14,123 bases of DNA from Patescibacteria group bacterium (GTDB lineage Bacteria; Patescibacteriota; Minisyncoccia; Portnoybacterales; UBA2143): assembly GCA_018819085.1 (NCBI GenBank), contig JAHJQT010000038.1, positions 1 through 14,123 on the forward strand, written 5' to 3'. The position numbers and the translations under genes are program-made. Positions 6,554 to 14,123 of this stretch are shown here, piece after piece. How positions within the stretch are numbered: the stretch's first letter is position 1; the number at the start of each line of letters is the position of its first letter. A model generated the notes under the pieces. It was not told where the DNA came from and made no database searches. It saw only the letters and a program-made list of their open reading frames with translations.

Positions 6554-6584
6554 AAAAACCTTATACTAATAGTATAAGGTTTTT
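6554..6584 (-). terminator. Intrinsic terminator of the 23S-5S unit
   Basis: AAAAACCTTATACT (6554-6567) and AGTATAAGGTTTTT (6571-6584) form a perfect 14-bp stem with a 3-nt loop. The minus-strand RNA ends in a U-run. It lies just beyond 5S rRNA and ends three bases before the next ATG. Confidence 0.8.
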
Positions 6585-6608
6585 ATTGTAAAGATTCAAG
6601 CCATTAAA

Positions 6609-6716
6609 CTGGCGGCTACCTACTTTCGCAGCAAAGCCACTATCATCGGCCTTGATGGATTTTACTTCTGAGTTCGGAATGGGATCAGGTAGAACACCAT
6701 CAGTATTACCACCAGA
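6609..6716 (-). rRNA. rrf: 5S ribosomal RNA
   Basis: About 108 nt from TCTGGTGGTAATACTG to GTAGGTAGCCGCCAG, with complementary ends and the conserved CCCATTCCGAACTCAGAAGT segment. Flanking ATGGCTTGAAT (6720-6730) and ATTCAAGCCAT (6594-6604) form an 11-bp outer processing stem. It follows 23S directly. Confidence 0.93.
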
Positions 6717-6743
6717 TTGATGGCTTGAATCTTAAAACTTTTT

Positions 6744-6765
6744 CTATACAAAATGTACAGGGTAA
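6744..6765 (-). other. 3' strand of the 23S precursor processing stem (partner 11068-11089)
   Basis: Bases 6744-6765 and 11068-11089 are complementary at 21 of 22 positions (core TGTACAGGGTAA), joining the two ends of the 23S precursor. This is the usual substrate for RNase III maturation. It shows the two ends belong to one transcript despite the insertions between them. Confidence 0.85.
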
Positions 6766-7125
6766 AATGATTTATTAGTACTCCTCGGCTTAATCCCTCG
6801 CGGGACTTACACCTAGAGCCTATCAATGTAGTCATCTTCTACAAATCTACGATGCTTAATCTTGGGAGAGGCTTCGCGCTTATATGCTTTCAGCGCTTAT
6901 CCTTTCCAAACTTAGCTACCCAGCAATGCTCCGGGCGGAACAACTGGTACACCAGAGGTTTGTTCATCCGGATCCTCTCGTACAATGGACAACTTCCCTC
7001 AAGCATCAACGCCTGCGGCAGATAGGGACCAACCTGGCTCACGCCGGTCTGAACCCAGCTCGCGTACCCTTTTAATTGGCGAACAGCCAAACCCTTGGGA
7101 GCTTCTCCACCCCCAGGATAGGATG

Positions 7126-7982
7126 CATATCATTCACATATCACTATGTGTACAGACTATATCATCACCCTATTAGATATTTATTATTCAATAGGGGCTC
7201 AACGTGTGATAATGGTTTAATTCCAGAATATCTGGTACCCACTATCTCTTCCGAAATAAAATCGGAATCAGTCGTTACGGGGTTAAAGAAATTTTATATT
7301 CCATTCCTGAAATAATATACGGTTTAATTATTCTACAAAATTTTGTAGCTTCTAAACTCGGGATATAAATATTCCATGAATCTCTTTTTTTATGCAATGT
7401 GCTTCTTATGTTAAAATTCTTTTCTAAACATTTCTGTAATATTTTTTGCTCCTCTAGTTTGAATGAATCTGTGCTCAACCTTAACGCATTACAATCATTT
7501 CTTTTATAACCATCATCCATATACCAAACAGCCAAAGATAAAGGAGAATTTAATAATTTAATAATATTTTTTGGAATTATCTTAATTTTATCTTTATAAA
7601 ATAATTTCCAATAAGAATTAAATATATCAATAGAATATGTAGAAAAATGCCATCTTTTATAAACATTATCTGATCTTTTATCTATTGTTTTAATTAATCT
7701 TGGACTACTTGGAGTAAAATTACTAAATTCTGAATATTTCCATTTTAAATAATTCTTTTGTTTTTCTGTATGATCAATTCTTAAACGAACATTATGTCCA
7801 TTTTTTTCTAAATGAGCATCTCCTAATAAAGTGCCAATAAGAATCTTTTTTTGTTCAGAAGATAATTGCATAAATTTCTTTAACTTCCCACGGTATTAAC
7901 TATATTATATAGCATTCACCGTTATTAGTTAAGTTTTGTCAATTGGAATTACTTCCAATAGCGGCCTATCCTAAATTTGGTA
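7126..7982 (-). mobile_element. Group I intron in 23S rRNA, encoding a homing endonuclease
   Basis: The intron is 857 nt, between GATGTCGGCT and CATCCTATCCTGGGG. Rejoined, these match the standard rRNA (E. coli CATCACATCCTGGGG) without gain or loss; I count the site as E. coli 2511/2512. Exon CGGCU pairs with intron GGCCG as P1, with a U.G pair at the 5' splice site. Adjacent AGGAU pairs with exon AUCCU as P10. The intron ends in G. A P4-P5-like hairpin (ACGGT...ACCGT with inner CTATAT/ATATAG) lies near 7880-7915. P7-like GACT and AGTC with GATATAGTC lie near 7155-7275. The endonuclease gene fills the peripheral region. Confidence 0.85.
7275..7871 (-). CDS. LAGLIDADG homing endonuclease of the 23S intron
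   Basis: This 198-residue protein has two LAGLIDADG motifs. The first is ILIGTLLGDAHLE (10-22, acidic D18) and the second SLAVWYMDDGYKR (112-124, D119/D120). One motif per half makes it a monomeric enzyme, matching the LAGLIDADG_2 group. Such enzymes cut intronless 23S alleles so that the intron is copied in. Both catalytic acids are present and the frame is intact, so it looks active. The gene lies wholly inside the intron. Its last codons and TAA (7275-7277, within CCCCGTAACGACTG) overlap the intron P7 region, so coding and ribozyme functions share bases. No SD precedes the ATG. Base composition is more AT-rich than the surrounding rRNA. Confidence 0.9.
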   Translation of the reverse strand: MQLSSEQKKILIGTLLGDAHLEKNGHNVRLRIDHTEKQKNYLKWKYSEFSNFTPSSPRLIKTIDKRSDNVYKRWHFSTYSIDIFNSYWKLFYKDKIKIIPKNIIKLLNSPLSLAVWYMDDGYKRNDCNALRLSTDSFKLEEQKILQKCLEKNFNIRSTLHKKRDSWNIYIPSLEATKFCRIIKPYIISGMEYKISLTP

Positions 7983-8542
7983 AGCCGACATCGAGGTGCC
8001 AAACAGCGTCGTCGATATGGACTCTTAGACGCTATTAGCCTGTTATCCCCGGAGTAGCTTTTATCCGTTAATCTCTAGCGGTTCTATAACCCACTATCAG
8101 TTCACTAAGTTCTGCTTTCGCAACTGCTCGACATGTCCGTCTCGCAGTAAAGCCAGCTTATGCCTTTACACTATCAGCCCGATTTCCATCCGGGCCTAGC
8201 TGACCTTATAAGCGCCTCCGTTACTCTTTAGGAGGCTAGCGCCCCACTAAAACTACCCAGCACCCACTGTCCTAAGGATCAAACCAAAGTTAGAAACATC
8301 ACGTTAAAAGATGGGTATTTCACTGACGGCTCCATCCCGACCGAAATCGGGATTTCAAAGCCTCCCCACTATGCTACGCATTCAAAACAATGTTCCAATG
8401 AGAACCTATAGTAAAGCTTCCGGGGTCTTTCCGTCTTGCCGCAGGTAAGAGGCATCTTCACCCCTACTGCATTTTCACCGAGCTCCTCGTGGAGACAGTT
8501 TCCCAGTCGTGACGCCATTCGTGCGGGACTGAAATTACCAGT

Positions 8543-8591
<49 letters not shown>

Positions 8592-9315
8592 CAGGGCTTC
8601 GGGCTTCAGCATTCCGATTAAAAATCGGAACACCTCAACCGTTAACCTTCTGGCATTGGTCAGGCGTCACCCCCTATACATCCTCTTGCGAGTTAGCAGG
8701 GAGCTGTGTTTTTGATAAACAGTCGCCAGGAATCTTTAGCTGCGCCCACTCAAAGCTTGCGCATGAGTGGGAGGGTTTATTCCGAAGTTACACCCGCTGC
8801 TTTGCCGAGTTCCTTCACGAGGAATCACTCGTTCGCCTTGGTCTACTCGACCTACCCACCTGTGTTGGTTTGCGGTACGGATTCAACATTTCTAATTTTA
8901 GAGACTTTTCTTGGAAGCTTGCTCACCTGAATCGGAAATTCCGAAGAAAAACCTTTTCTCGACTCTTGGACATGAGGCCGAAGCCTCGTGTTCGCCGGAT
9001 TTACCTAACGAACATCCTCAAGCAAAGAACGGCAATCCAATAAGCCGCTCAGACTACTAAACTTCGTCATCCCATCAAAAAATGCTGAAGAGACGGAATA
9101 TTAACCGTCTGTCCATCCCCTGCGTCCGATTTTATCGGAACAAGGTTAGGCCCGCCTAACCCTTGGCTGATTTTCATTGCCAAGGAAACCTTGGGTTTTC
9201 GGCGTACCGATATCTCATCGGTATTGTGGTTACTTATGCCAACATTCTCACTTCTTTGAACTCCACTAAACCTCACGATTTAGCTTCAATGCGCAAAGAA
9301 CGCTTCCCTACCACA

Positions 9316-9486
9316 CCACTGTTTCGCAGTGGAAATCCTAAATTCAAAATTACAAATACGAAACAAATTCTAAATTCAAATGTTCAAAACAGATAATTTA
9401 ATTTGTTTTGAATTTTGGTCATTGAGATTTTGAATTTGTTTGGAGTTTAGATATTAGAATTTAGTGCTTCCATTGCGAAACAATGG
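9316..9486 (-). repeat. AT-rich intervening sequence in 23S helix 45 (element A)
   Basis: 171 nt ending in two small hairpins: CCACTG-TTTCG-CAGTGG (9316-9332) and CCATTG-CGAAA-CAATGG (9470-9486). Between them, TAAATTC and GAATTTA words make a long imperfect palindrome bounded by GGAAATCC and TTTAGTGCTTCC. It replaces the tip of the helix that in E. coli lies near 1164-1185 (helix 45), a known site of excised intervening sequences in other bacteria. There is no ORF. Excision by RNase III with fragmented 23S is the likely fate. Confidence 0.8.
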
Positions 9487-10106
9487 CATCTGTGTTTTCG
9501 GTATTAAACTTAGCCCCGTTAAATTTTCGGCGCAAAATCTCTGAACTAGTGAGCTGTTACGCACTCTTTAAAGGATGGCTGCTTCTAAGCCAACCTCCTA
9601 GCTGTCAGAGAAACTTCACTTCCTTTTCCACTCAGTTTAATTTAGGGACCTTAAACGACAGTCTGGGCTTTTTCCCTTTCGACCATGGAGCTTAGCCCCC
9701 ACAGTCTAACTCCTTTGCAATTAATCCTAGGTATTCGGAGTTTGATTGGAGTAGGCGGAATAAATTCCATCCATACTCCATCCAGTGCTCTACCCCCTAG
9801 GACGTAAACAAAAGGCTAGCCCTAAAACTATTTCGGGAAGAACCAGCTATTACCAAGCTCGATTAGCTTTTCACTTCTATCCACAACTCATCCCCTGGTG
9901 TTGTACGGCCAGTGGGTGCGGACCTCCATCCGACTTTCGTCGAGACTTCATCCTGGTCATGGATAGCTCGCTTTGGCTTCGGGTCGTCTCACAATAATCA
10001 AATGCGCCCTATTAAGACTTGATTTCTCTACGTCTCCTCCCTAGAAGGGATTAAACAAACTATTATAAGACACTCGTTGGCTCGTTCTGCAAAAAGCACC
10101 CCGTTA

Positions 10107-10260
10107 CCATCGCTCCGCAATGGAAATCCAAAATTCTAAATCAGAAATCCCAAACAATATCAAAACTATAAATTCAAATGTTTAAAATTTAGAATTTAAT
10201 TATTAAGATTTGTTTCGAATTTGGTGCTTTGAATTTCGTGCTTCCATTGCGAAGCAATGG
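10107..10260 (-). repeat. AT-rich intervening sequence in 23S helix 25 (element B)
   Basis: 154 nt with the same build as element A. The terminal hairpins are CCATCGCTCCGCAATGG (10107-10123) and CCATTGCGAAGCAATGG (10244-10260), with GGAAATCC at one inner edge and TTTCGTGCTTCC at the other. The right-hand hairpin differs from that of A at one of 17 positions. Flanks match the region of E. coli helix 25 (about 533-560), the other classic intervening-sequence site. No ORF. Confidence 0.8.
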
Positions 10261-10625
10261 CTCCGAGTCTTTGTAAGCCTATGATTTCAGGTTCTATTTC
10301 ACCGCCCTTACCGGGCTACTTTTCACCTTTCCCTCACGGTACTTGTTCGCTATCGATCATAAAGAGTATTTAGTCTTGGCAGTATAGTACTGCCGGATTC
10401 CCACGGGATAGTCTGGTCCCGAGGTACTTAAGTATAATAACTAGGAGATAAAGGAATTTTCACTTACGGGGCTTTTACCCTCTTTGGCTCTGCTTTCCAG
10501 CAAGATTCAATTAACTAGCCTTTATTTTGTAACTCCTTTTGAAGCCTTATTGTCAAAGCCCGATATACTATCAGGCTCCGACATAAAGCTCCATAGTGTT
10601 ATTACCTTGCAACCCCCAACCACCA

Positions 10626-10782
10626 CATCTCGCTACGCTCGATATAATGGAATTTTTAATTTTCAATTTTTAATTTTTATTAAATTTTTAATGAATTAAT
10701 TTTTAAACATTATGAAATTAAAACATTATTTAGAAATTAGAAATTAATAATTAGAAATTCGCATCAAACGCAGTGAGATGCG
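10626..10782 (-). repeat. AT-rich insertion in 23S domain I (element C)
   Basis: Very AT-rich sequence (AATTTTTAATTTT on one side, AAATTAGAAATT on the other) is bounded by CATCTCGCTACGC (10626-10638) and GCAGTGAGATG (10770-10780), which pair imperfectly. Flanking rRNA corresponds to the variable helix near E. coli 270-290. Its ends differ from A and B, so it is a second type. The left 13-mer recurs at 3710-3722. Exact boundaries are uncertain. Confidence 0.65.
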
Positions 10783-11092
10783 GTAATTAGGTTTGGACTG
10801 TTCCCATTTCGCTCGCCGCTACTTAGGGAATATCCCCGCCTCATTGGCGGGATTATTTTCTTTTCCTTCGGGTACTGAGATGTTTCACTTCCCCGAGTTC
10901 CCTTCCTGAAAAAAAATTTTCAGGACAACATTGATAAACAATGCTAGGTTTCCCCATTCGGACATCCACGGATCAAAGGTTGCTAGACACCTCCCCGAGG
11001 CTTATCGCAGTCACGCCACGTCCTTCATCGGCTCTTTATGTCAAGGCATCCATCATAGGCCCTTAACTTACCCTGTACATTTTATATAGAAA

Positions 11093-11122
11093 AATATACG
11101 AAAACTTATTTGATATGCTCAA
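11093..11122 (-). promoter_or_regulatory. Candidate promoter of the 23S-5S unit
   Basis: TTGAGC (11117-11122) and TATATT (11093-11098) are 18 bp apart on the minus strand. Transcription would start near 11086, at the outer edge of the 23S processing stem. It sits downstream of the terminator at 11179-11205, which implies 23S needs its own promoter. Confidence 0.5.
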
Positions 11123-11178
11123 ATGAAAATATAATAAACGGAAAAACTTTTTAATTGTGAGAGAACTAACCATATGAT

Positions 11179-11205
11179 ATAAAAAGACCGCTATTCAGCG
11201 GTCTT
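11179..11205 (-). terminator. Intrinsic terminator after the three-gene membrane operon
   Basis: AAGACCGCT (11184-11192) and AGCGGTCTT (11197-11205) form a perfect 9-bp stem with a 4-nt loop. On the minus strand TTTTTAT follows. It ends transcripts from the TM-helix gene 120 nt after its stop and precedes the 23S promoter. Confidence 0.8.
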
Positions 11206-11325
11206 GATTTTCAGAGACAAAAACAGTTACACAGTTATCAACCGCCTTTTATGTTTAGTGGTCTTTTTATTTTTTTCCATATCTGTACTTAATACTATAT
11301 CCGCAACAAAATCCTGTCAATAGTA

Positions 11326-12009
11326 CTATTCTCCTTTAATATCTTTTCTGAACTTATTAAGGATAGAAGCCGCAAAATCTTTGCCTCCTAATCCAAAAGC
11401 TAATCCTGAACTTATAACCAATGCAGCTACAAAACCTGTAAAAATTGTTTGTATTAAAGCAGGTGCAATACCTAATTGTAGCAACGCAGCTAAAATCGCA
11501 AAAACTAAAATAGCCCATTTAGTTATGACTGCTAAAGTATTTGCAAACCCGAAACCTGCAGCTTCAACACTTGCCTTAACTAACTTCTGAAGGAAATCAG
11601 CAATCAATACAGCAGCTAATAAAATCAAAACTGCTATAACTAATTGAGGAATGTATAGAAGAACTCTTGAGAGAAAATCAGTAACTTGAAATAATCCAAG
11701 AATATCAGTAGCTGCCATTAGGAAAACGATTATAAAAAACCATCTTACTAATTCGCCAATAAATTTACTTGAATCTAAATTAAGATTAGCTCTCTCAAAA
11801 CTTTTCTTAAACCCTATTTTTTCTAAAATACTATCAATTCTTAAAACTCTAATAATCTGAGAACTTAATTTTCCTAGAACAGTAGCAATAACCCATCCAA
11901 TGATGAATATTATAATTGCTCCTAAGAAACTAGGTAAAAAGCCAATAAATCCCGTCCAAAGTGATTGGAGAGAGCTTGTTATTATTTCCGTCCATGTTTG
12001 AATCGCCAT
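11326..12009 (-). CDS. CmpX/MscS-like small membrane protein (conserved TM-helix family)
   Basis: 227 residues with about five membrane segments (roughly 20-48, 88-108, 112-140, 160-180, 184-208). Two repeats of the conserved TM-helix pattern are visible: FIGFLPSFLGAIIIFIIGWV at 21-40 and LLYIPQLVIAVLILLAAVLI at 117-136. The C-terminal SGLAFGLGGKDFA (201-213) resembles the pore-lining end of MscS-like channels, but the MscS beta domain is absent. Family members are tied to mechanosensitive or envelope-stress functions; the channel role is inferred. The start is ATG 12009, because AAAGGGGGTG (12016-12025) is a strong SD 8 nt upstream. A GTG at 12018 lies inside that SD. It is last in a three-gene unit and is followed by a terminator. 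Confidence 0.82.
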   Translation of the reverse strand: MAIQTWTEIITSSLQSLWTGFIGFLPSFLGAIIIFIIGWVIATVLGKLSSQIIRVLRIDSILEKIGFKKSFERANLNLDSSKFIGELVRWFFIIVFLMAATDILGLFQVTDFLSRVLLYIPQLVIAVLILLAAVLIADFLQKLVKASVEAAGFGFANTLAVITKWAILVFAILAALLQLGIAPALIQTIFTGFVAALVISSGLAFGLGGKDFAASILNKFRKDIKGE

Positions 12010-12015
12010 TTTTTT

Positions 12016-12025
12016 CACCCCCTTT
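12016..12025 (-). promoter_or_regulatory. Strong Shine-Dalgarno site fixing the start of the TM-helix gene
   Basis: Minus-strand AAAGGGGGTG differs at one base from the complement of this genome's 16S end (CACCTCCTTT at 13907-13916). It stands 8 nt before ATG 12009. It is the only strong SD found in the window. Confidence 0.75.
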
Positions 12026-12073
12026 CATAATATCTTATATCCCAACACTTACATATATTTTACTAAAAATTTT

Positions 12074-13054
12074 TTAAGTTTTTTTAATATATTTCTGACT
12101 AATAGTTATTGAAACATATCCTAAACCAATAAATATAAATCCAAGAATCACAAGAGAGACAGGCCAGCCAAGAGAATCTGCAAAATACTTATCTGTTATA
12201 TACGAAATGTGAATAATAAGGAATATAGTACTCACAGCTAAAACAATCCGACTTTTTAAATACACAGATAAGAAAAGAACACCAAAGATAATAAGGAAAA
12301 ATAATGATTCCCATAAATTAGAATTAGAGACTCGAGAAAAAGCAGCTCCAAGGAATCCAACAGCTCCTAAGAAATAGAATACTTCAACAAGTCTTTCGTT
12401 CCATCCATCACGAAAAGAATAAGCAAGTAGAAAATAACTCACCCCTATTAACATTGTTAGATATGCATAAATACTTTCATGGTTATAAAATGGACCACTA
12501 ATTAACGCTTCCATAAAAAGATAAATAAATGCTGTTCCGTTTGCTATTGTGAAAAAAGTTAAAATAGCATGTTTATGAGCAATAGTTAATAAAAAGTAGA
12601 ATAAAGCAATGATTCCAAATGTGATTGCAAAAGGCCATAAAGAAGATAATTCTAATTCTAATTCATAAAGAGTAACCAAAGAACCTCCAGGAATTAAAAA
12701 TCCTCCAATAATATGAAATATCATCCCAATAGTATTTTCTTTTTTCTTGCTAATCAATACTGAGCCAATAGCTGTGAAAAGAATACCGAGACCTAACGTA
12801 ACTGATATTCGGCCTAAAGATCCTATATCATTCCAAATTTGAGCAATAAAATTAATAATACCTATAAGAACAATAACTGCACCTAGAACATAAAGCATTT
12901 TTGTTATAGAAAAATGCAAAAAACTCTTTTTCTTTTTATCCTCTTCTTTTTGTATTATTGGCTTAATATTAAATTGATTAATCAATTCTTCTTGACTTAT
13001 TTCTCCACTATTTATTTTCGAAGAAAGTTCTTGTAATAATTGTTCTTTATTCAT
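12074..13054 (-). CDS. DUF2157-like multi-pass membrane protein
   Basis: 326 residues. A short cytoplasmic head (1-50) has two helices, QLLQELSSKINSGEISQEELINQF, shaped like a SHOCT-type segment. A KKEEDKKKK-like charged linker follows, then about nine or ten hydrophobic helices from residue 53 to the end. The second to fourth helices include GRISVTLGLGILFTAIGSVL and HIIGGFLIPGGSLVTLYELE. Topology and the GG-containing helix suggest the DUF2157 family of uncharacterised bacterial membrane proteins. The ATG at 13054 follows the upstream stop by 9 nt, so the two genes are co-transcribed. No SD is visible. Function is unknown. Confidence 0.72.
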   Translation of the reverse strand: MNKEQLLQELSSKINSGEISQEELINQFNIKPIIQKEEDKKKKSFLHFSITKMLYVLGAVIVLIGIINFIAQIWNDIGSLGRISVTLGLGILFTAIGSVLISKKKENTIGMIFHIIGGFLIPGGSLVTLYELELELSSLWPFAITFGIIALFYFLLTIAHKHAILTFFTIANGTAFIYLFMEALISGPFYNHESIYAYLTMLIGVSYFLLAYSFRDGWNERLVEVFYFLGAVGFLGAAFSRVSNSNLWESLFFLIIFGVLFLSVYLKSRIVLAVSTIFLIIHISYITDKYFADSLGWPVSLVILGFIFIGLGYVSITISQKYIKKT

Positions 13055-13063
13055 AAATAATAA

Positions 13064-13609
13064 TTAATTTTTTTCAGATAAAATCCATCCAATAAATTTA
13101 AAATTATCTTGATAATAATATCGATCGTCTTGGTTTATAAAATTAAGCCTACTTTTACTTTTGCCTTTCGTAAGATAATAGCCGTATGATGATCCTGCTC
13201 CAAAAAGAAAAAACTCAGACCCTCTATTATAATAATTTGAAACTGTAACACCATCAGGCGAAGTTAAAAGATTATTAAGCTTAAATGTCTGAGCTTCCTC
13301 TATAGTGATTTCTCTGCTTTCGTTATTCTTTGTATTATGCAAAAAGATACGAGCATCGTAGCCTTCATTAACATCTGGGATTTTTATAATTAATTCATTA
13401 TCAACGACAGAATAAAGTTTCTGGAGATAACCACTGCAATTATGTGAATAATACCTTGCATCATTAATACAAGATGAATATATGAAATTATAATCAGTAG
13501 AGATAGAAAAAGATGGAAGATAAGTAATTAAGACAACTGCAAGAATAAATATGATTGGAAGTGCAAAAGCAAGTAATATTGCAAAGTTTTTCTTAATAAA
13601 TTCAACCAT
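13064..13609 (-). CDS. Hypothetical protein with an N-terminal membrane anchor
   Basis: 181 residues that I do not recognise. One hydrophobic helix (about 9-31, ILLAFALPIIFILAVVLITY) follows a short positively charged start. The rest is a polar domain rich in Tyr, Asn and Ser, with two Cys (C47, C58) and predicted beta strands, probably outside the membrane. It is the first gene of the membrane operon, just after the 16S-tRNA terminator, and its ATG coincides with the expected transcription start. The short spacing to the DUF2157-like gene suggests the products act together. Confidence 0.7.
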   Translation of the reverse strand: MVEFIKKNFAILLAFALPIIFILAVVLITYLPSFSISTDYNFIYSSCINDARYYSHNCSGYLQKLYSVVDNELIIKIPDVNEGYDARIFLHNTKNNESREITIEEAQTFKLNNLLTSPDGVTVSNYYNRGSEFFLFGAGSSYGYYLTKGKSKSRLNFINQDDRYYYQDNFKFIGWILSEKN

Positions 13610-13615
13610 GTCTTT

Positions 13616-13644
13616 ATTATACCAAATATTGCCTTTTTAAACAA
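13616..13644 (-). promoter_or_regulatory. Promoter of the membrane operon, predicted leaderless start
   Basis: TTGTTT (13639-13644), a 17-bp spacer and an extended TGGTATAAT (13616-13624) are on the minus strand. Transcription should start about 7 nt later, at or beside the A of ATG 13609. The -35 overlaps the U-run of the preceding terminator. Confidence 0.65.
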
Positions 13645-13668
13645 AAATCCACAGGCTTGCCTGTGGAT
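13643..13668 (-). terminator. Intrinsic terminator after tRNA-Ile
   Basis: ATCCACAGGC (13647-13656) and GCCTGTGGAT (13659-13668) form a perfect 10-bp stem with a 2-nt loop. TTTTTGTTT follows on the minus strand. It closes the 16S-tRNA unit. The stem happens to contain TGTGGATAA, a DnaA-box match. Confidence 0.85.
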
Positions 13669-13676
13669 AAACTATG

Positions 13677-13750
13677 TGGGCGTACATGGATTCGAACCAT
13701 GGACCTCGTCATTATCAGTGACGCGCTCTAACCGACTGAGCTATACGCCC
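13677..13750 (-). tRNA. tRNA-Ile (GAT anticodon)
   Basis: It folds as a full cloverleaf: acceptor GGGCGTA/TACGCCC, D arm AGCTCAGTCGGTTAGAGC, anticodon stem CGTCA/TGACG with loop CTGATAA (GAT), and T arm CATGG-TTCGAAT-CCATG. The discriminator base is A, and CCA is not encoded. Its place just after 16S is the usual one for tRNA-Ile in a ribosomal spacer. Confidence 0.95.
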
Positions 13751-13907
13751 ACTACAATTGCTTTCTTGTGTAGCTGTCCCAAATAGTCCAATAGGACCAT
13801 CATAGGTCTTAATTTAGGGCTCCAAGACCAATACCCATAGGTTAAGATAAGAATTCTCATATCTCAACCAGTATCGACACCCCATATATTTTAAAAAAAT
13901 ATATAGA

Positions 13908-14123
13908 AAGGAGGTGATCCATCCACAGCTTCCGCTACGGATGCCTTGTTACGACTTCATTCTGGTCACCGATCTTACCGTTGGTCTTTGCAAGCAAAGA
14001 ATTTCGGGTATTACCGACTTCCCTAATGTGACGGGCGGTGAGTACAAGACTTGAGAACGTATTCACCGCGACGTTGCTGATTCGCGATTACTAGCGATTC
14101 CAACTTCATGAGGGCGAATTGCA
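13908..14123 (-). rRNA. rrs: 16S ribosomal RNA, 3' end only (partial)
   Basis: The last 216 nt or so are present, with GCCCGTCACATTAGGGAAG, AAGTCGTAACAAGGCATCC and the terminal GGATCACCTCCTTT. The anti-SD CCTCC is intact although few genes here carry an SD. The rest lies beyond the right edge. The mature end is approximate. The 157-nt spacer to tRNA-Ile contains nothing else I can identify. Confidence 0.95.

Noticed and set aside
7126..7982. Archaeal-type bulge-helix-bulge intron
   Set aside because: P1, P10, the terminal G and the P4-P7-like segments fit a group I intron; no bulge-helix-bulge motif is seen at the exon junction.
12010..12018. GTG start three codons upstream for the TM-helix gene
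   Set aside because: The GTG lies within the strong SD AAAGGGGGTG, which is ideally spaced for the ATG at 12009.

Overview
The window is AT-rich and every supported gene lies on the minus strand. It most resembles a Patescibacteria/CPR (Parcubacteria-like) genome. The evidence is a 23S rRNA gene swollen by an intron and intervening sequences, AT-rich palindromic elements, mostly SD-less or leaderless genes, small membrane proteins of unknown function and a huge surface fibre. The taxon is an inference; no marker was searched.

Layout in the direction of transcription (high to low coordinates). (1) 14123-13643: the 3' end of 16S rRNA, tRNA-Ile(GAT) and an intrinsic terminator. (2) 13644-11179: a promoter, three membrane-protein genes (an unknown anchored protein, a DUF2157-like multi-pass protein, a CmpX/MscS-like TM-helix protein) and a terminator. 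The 16S-tRNA unit is therefore cut off from 23S-5S. (3) 11122-6554: a candidate promoter, 23S rRNA, 5S rRNA and a terminator. The 23S gene spans about 4.3 kb because it carries an 857-nt group I intron encoding a LAGLIDADG endonuclease, plus three AT-rich insertions. Two of these sit in helices 25 and 45 and belong to one palindrome-ended family. (4) 6550-4204: an anchored FxLYD-like protein, an AT-rich element, rodA and a small MerR/excisionase-like protein. (5) 4203-3646: a noncoding stretch full of hairpins and palindromes. (6) 3645-1, running off the window: a giant protein with two nearly identical N-terminal HTH domains, a transmembrane segment, a stalk and a tail-fibre-like repeat region.

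The strongest discovery candidate is inside (6). The fibre gene is interrupted by a complete 350-residue intein (Cys1, TxxH, terminal His-Asn, +1 Thr). A NYN/LabA-type nuclease domain sits where a homing endonuclease would normally be. Removing the intein restores a continuous fibre repeat. The window thus holds two unrelated self-splicing elements, one in protein and one in rRNA, alongside a family of small palindromic insertions in rRNA helices.
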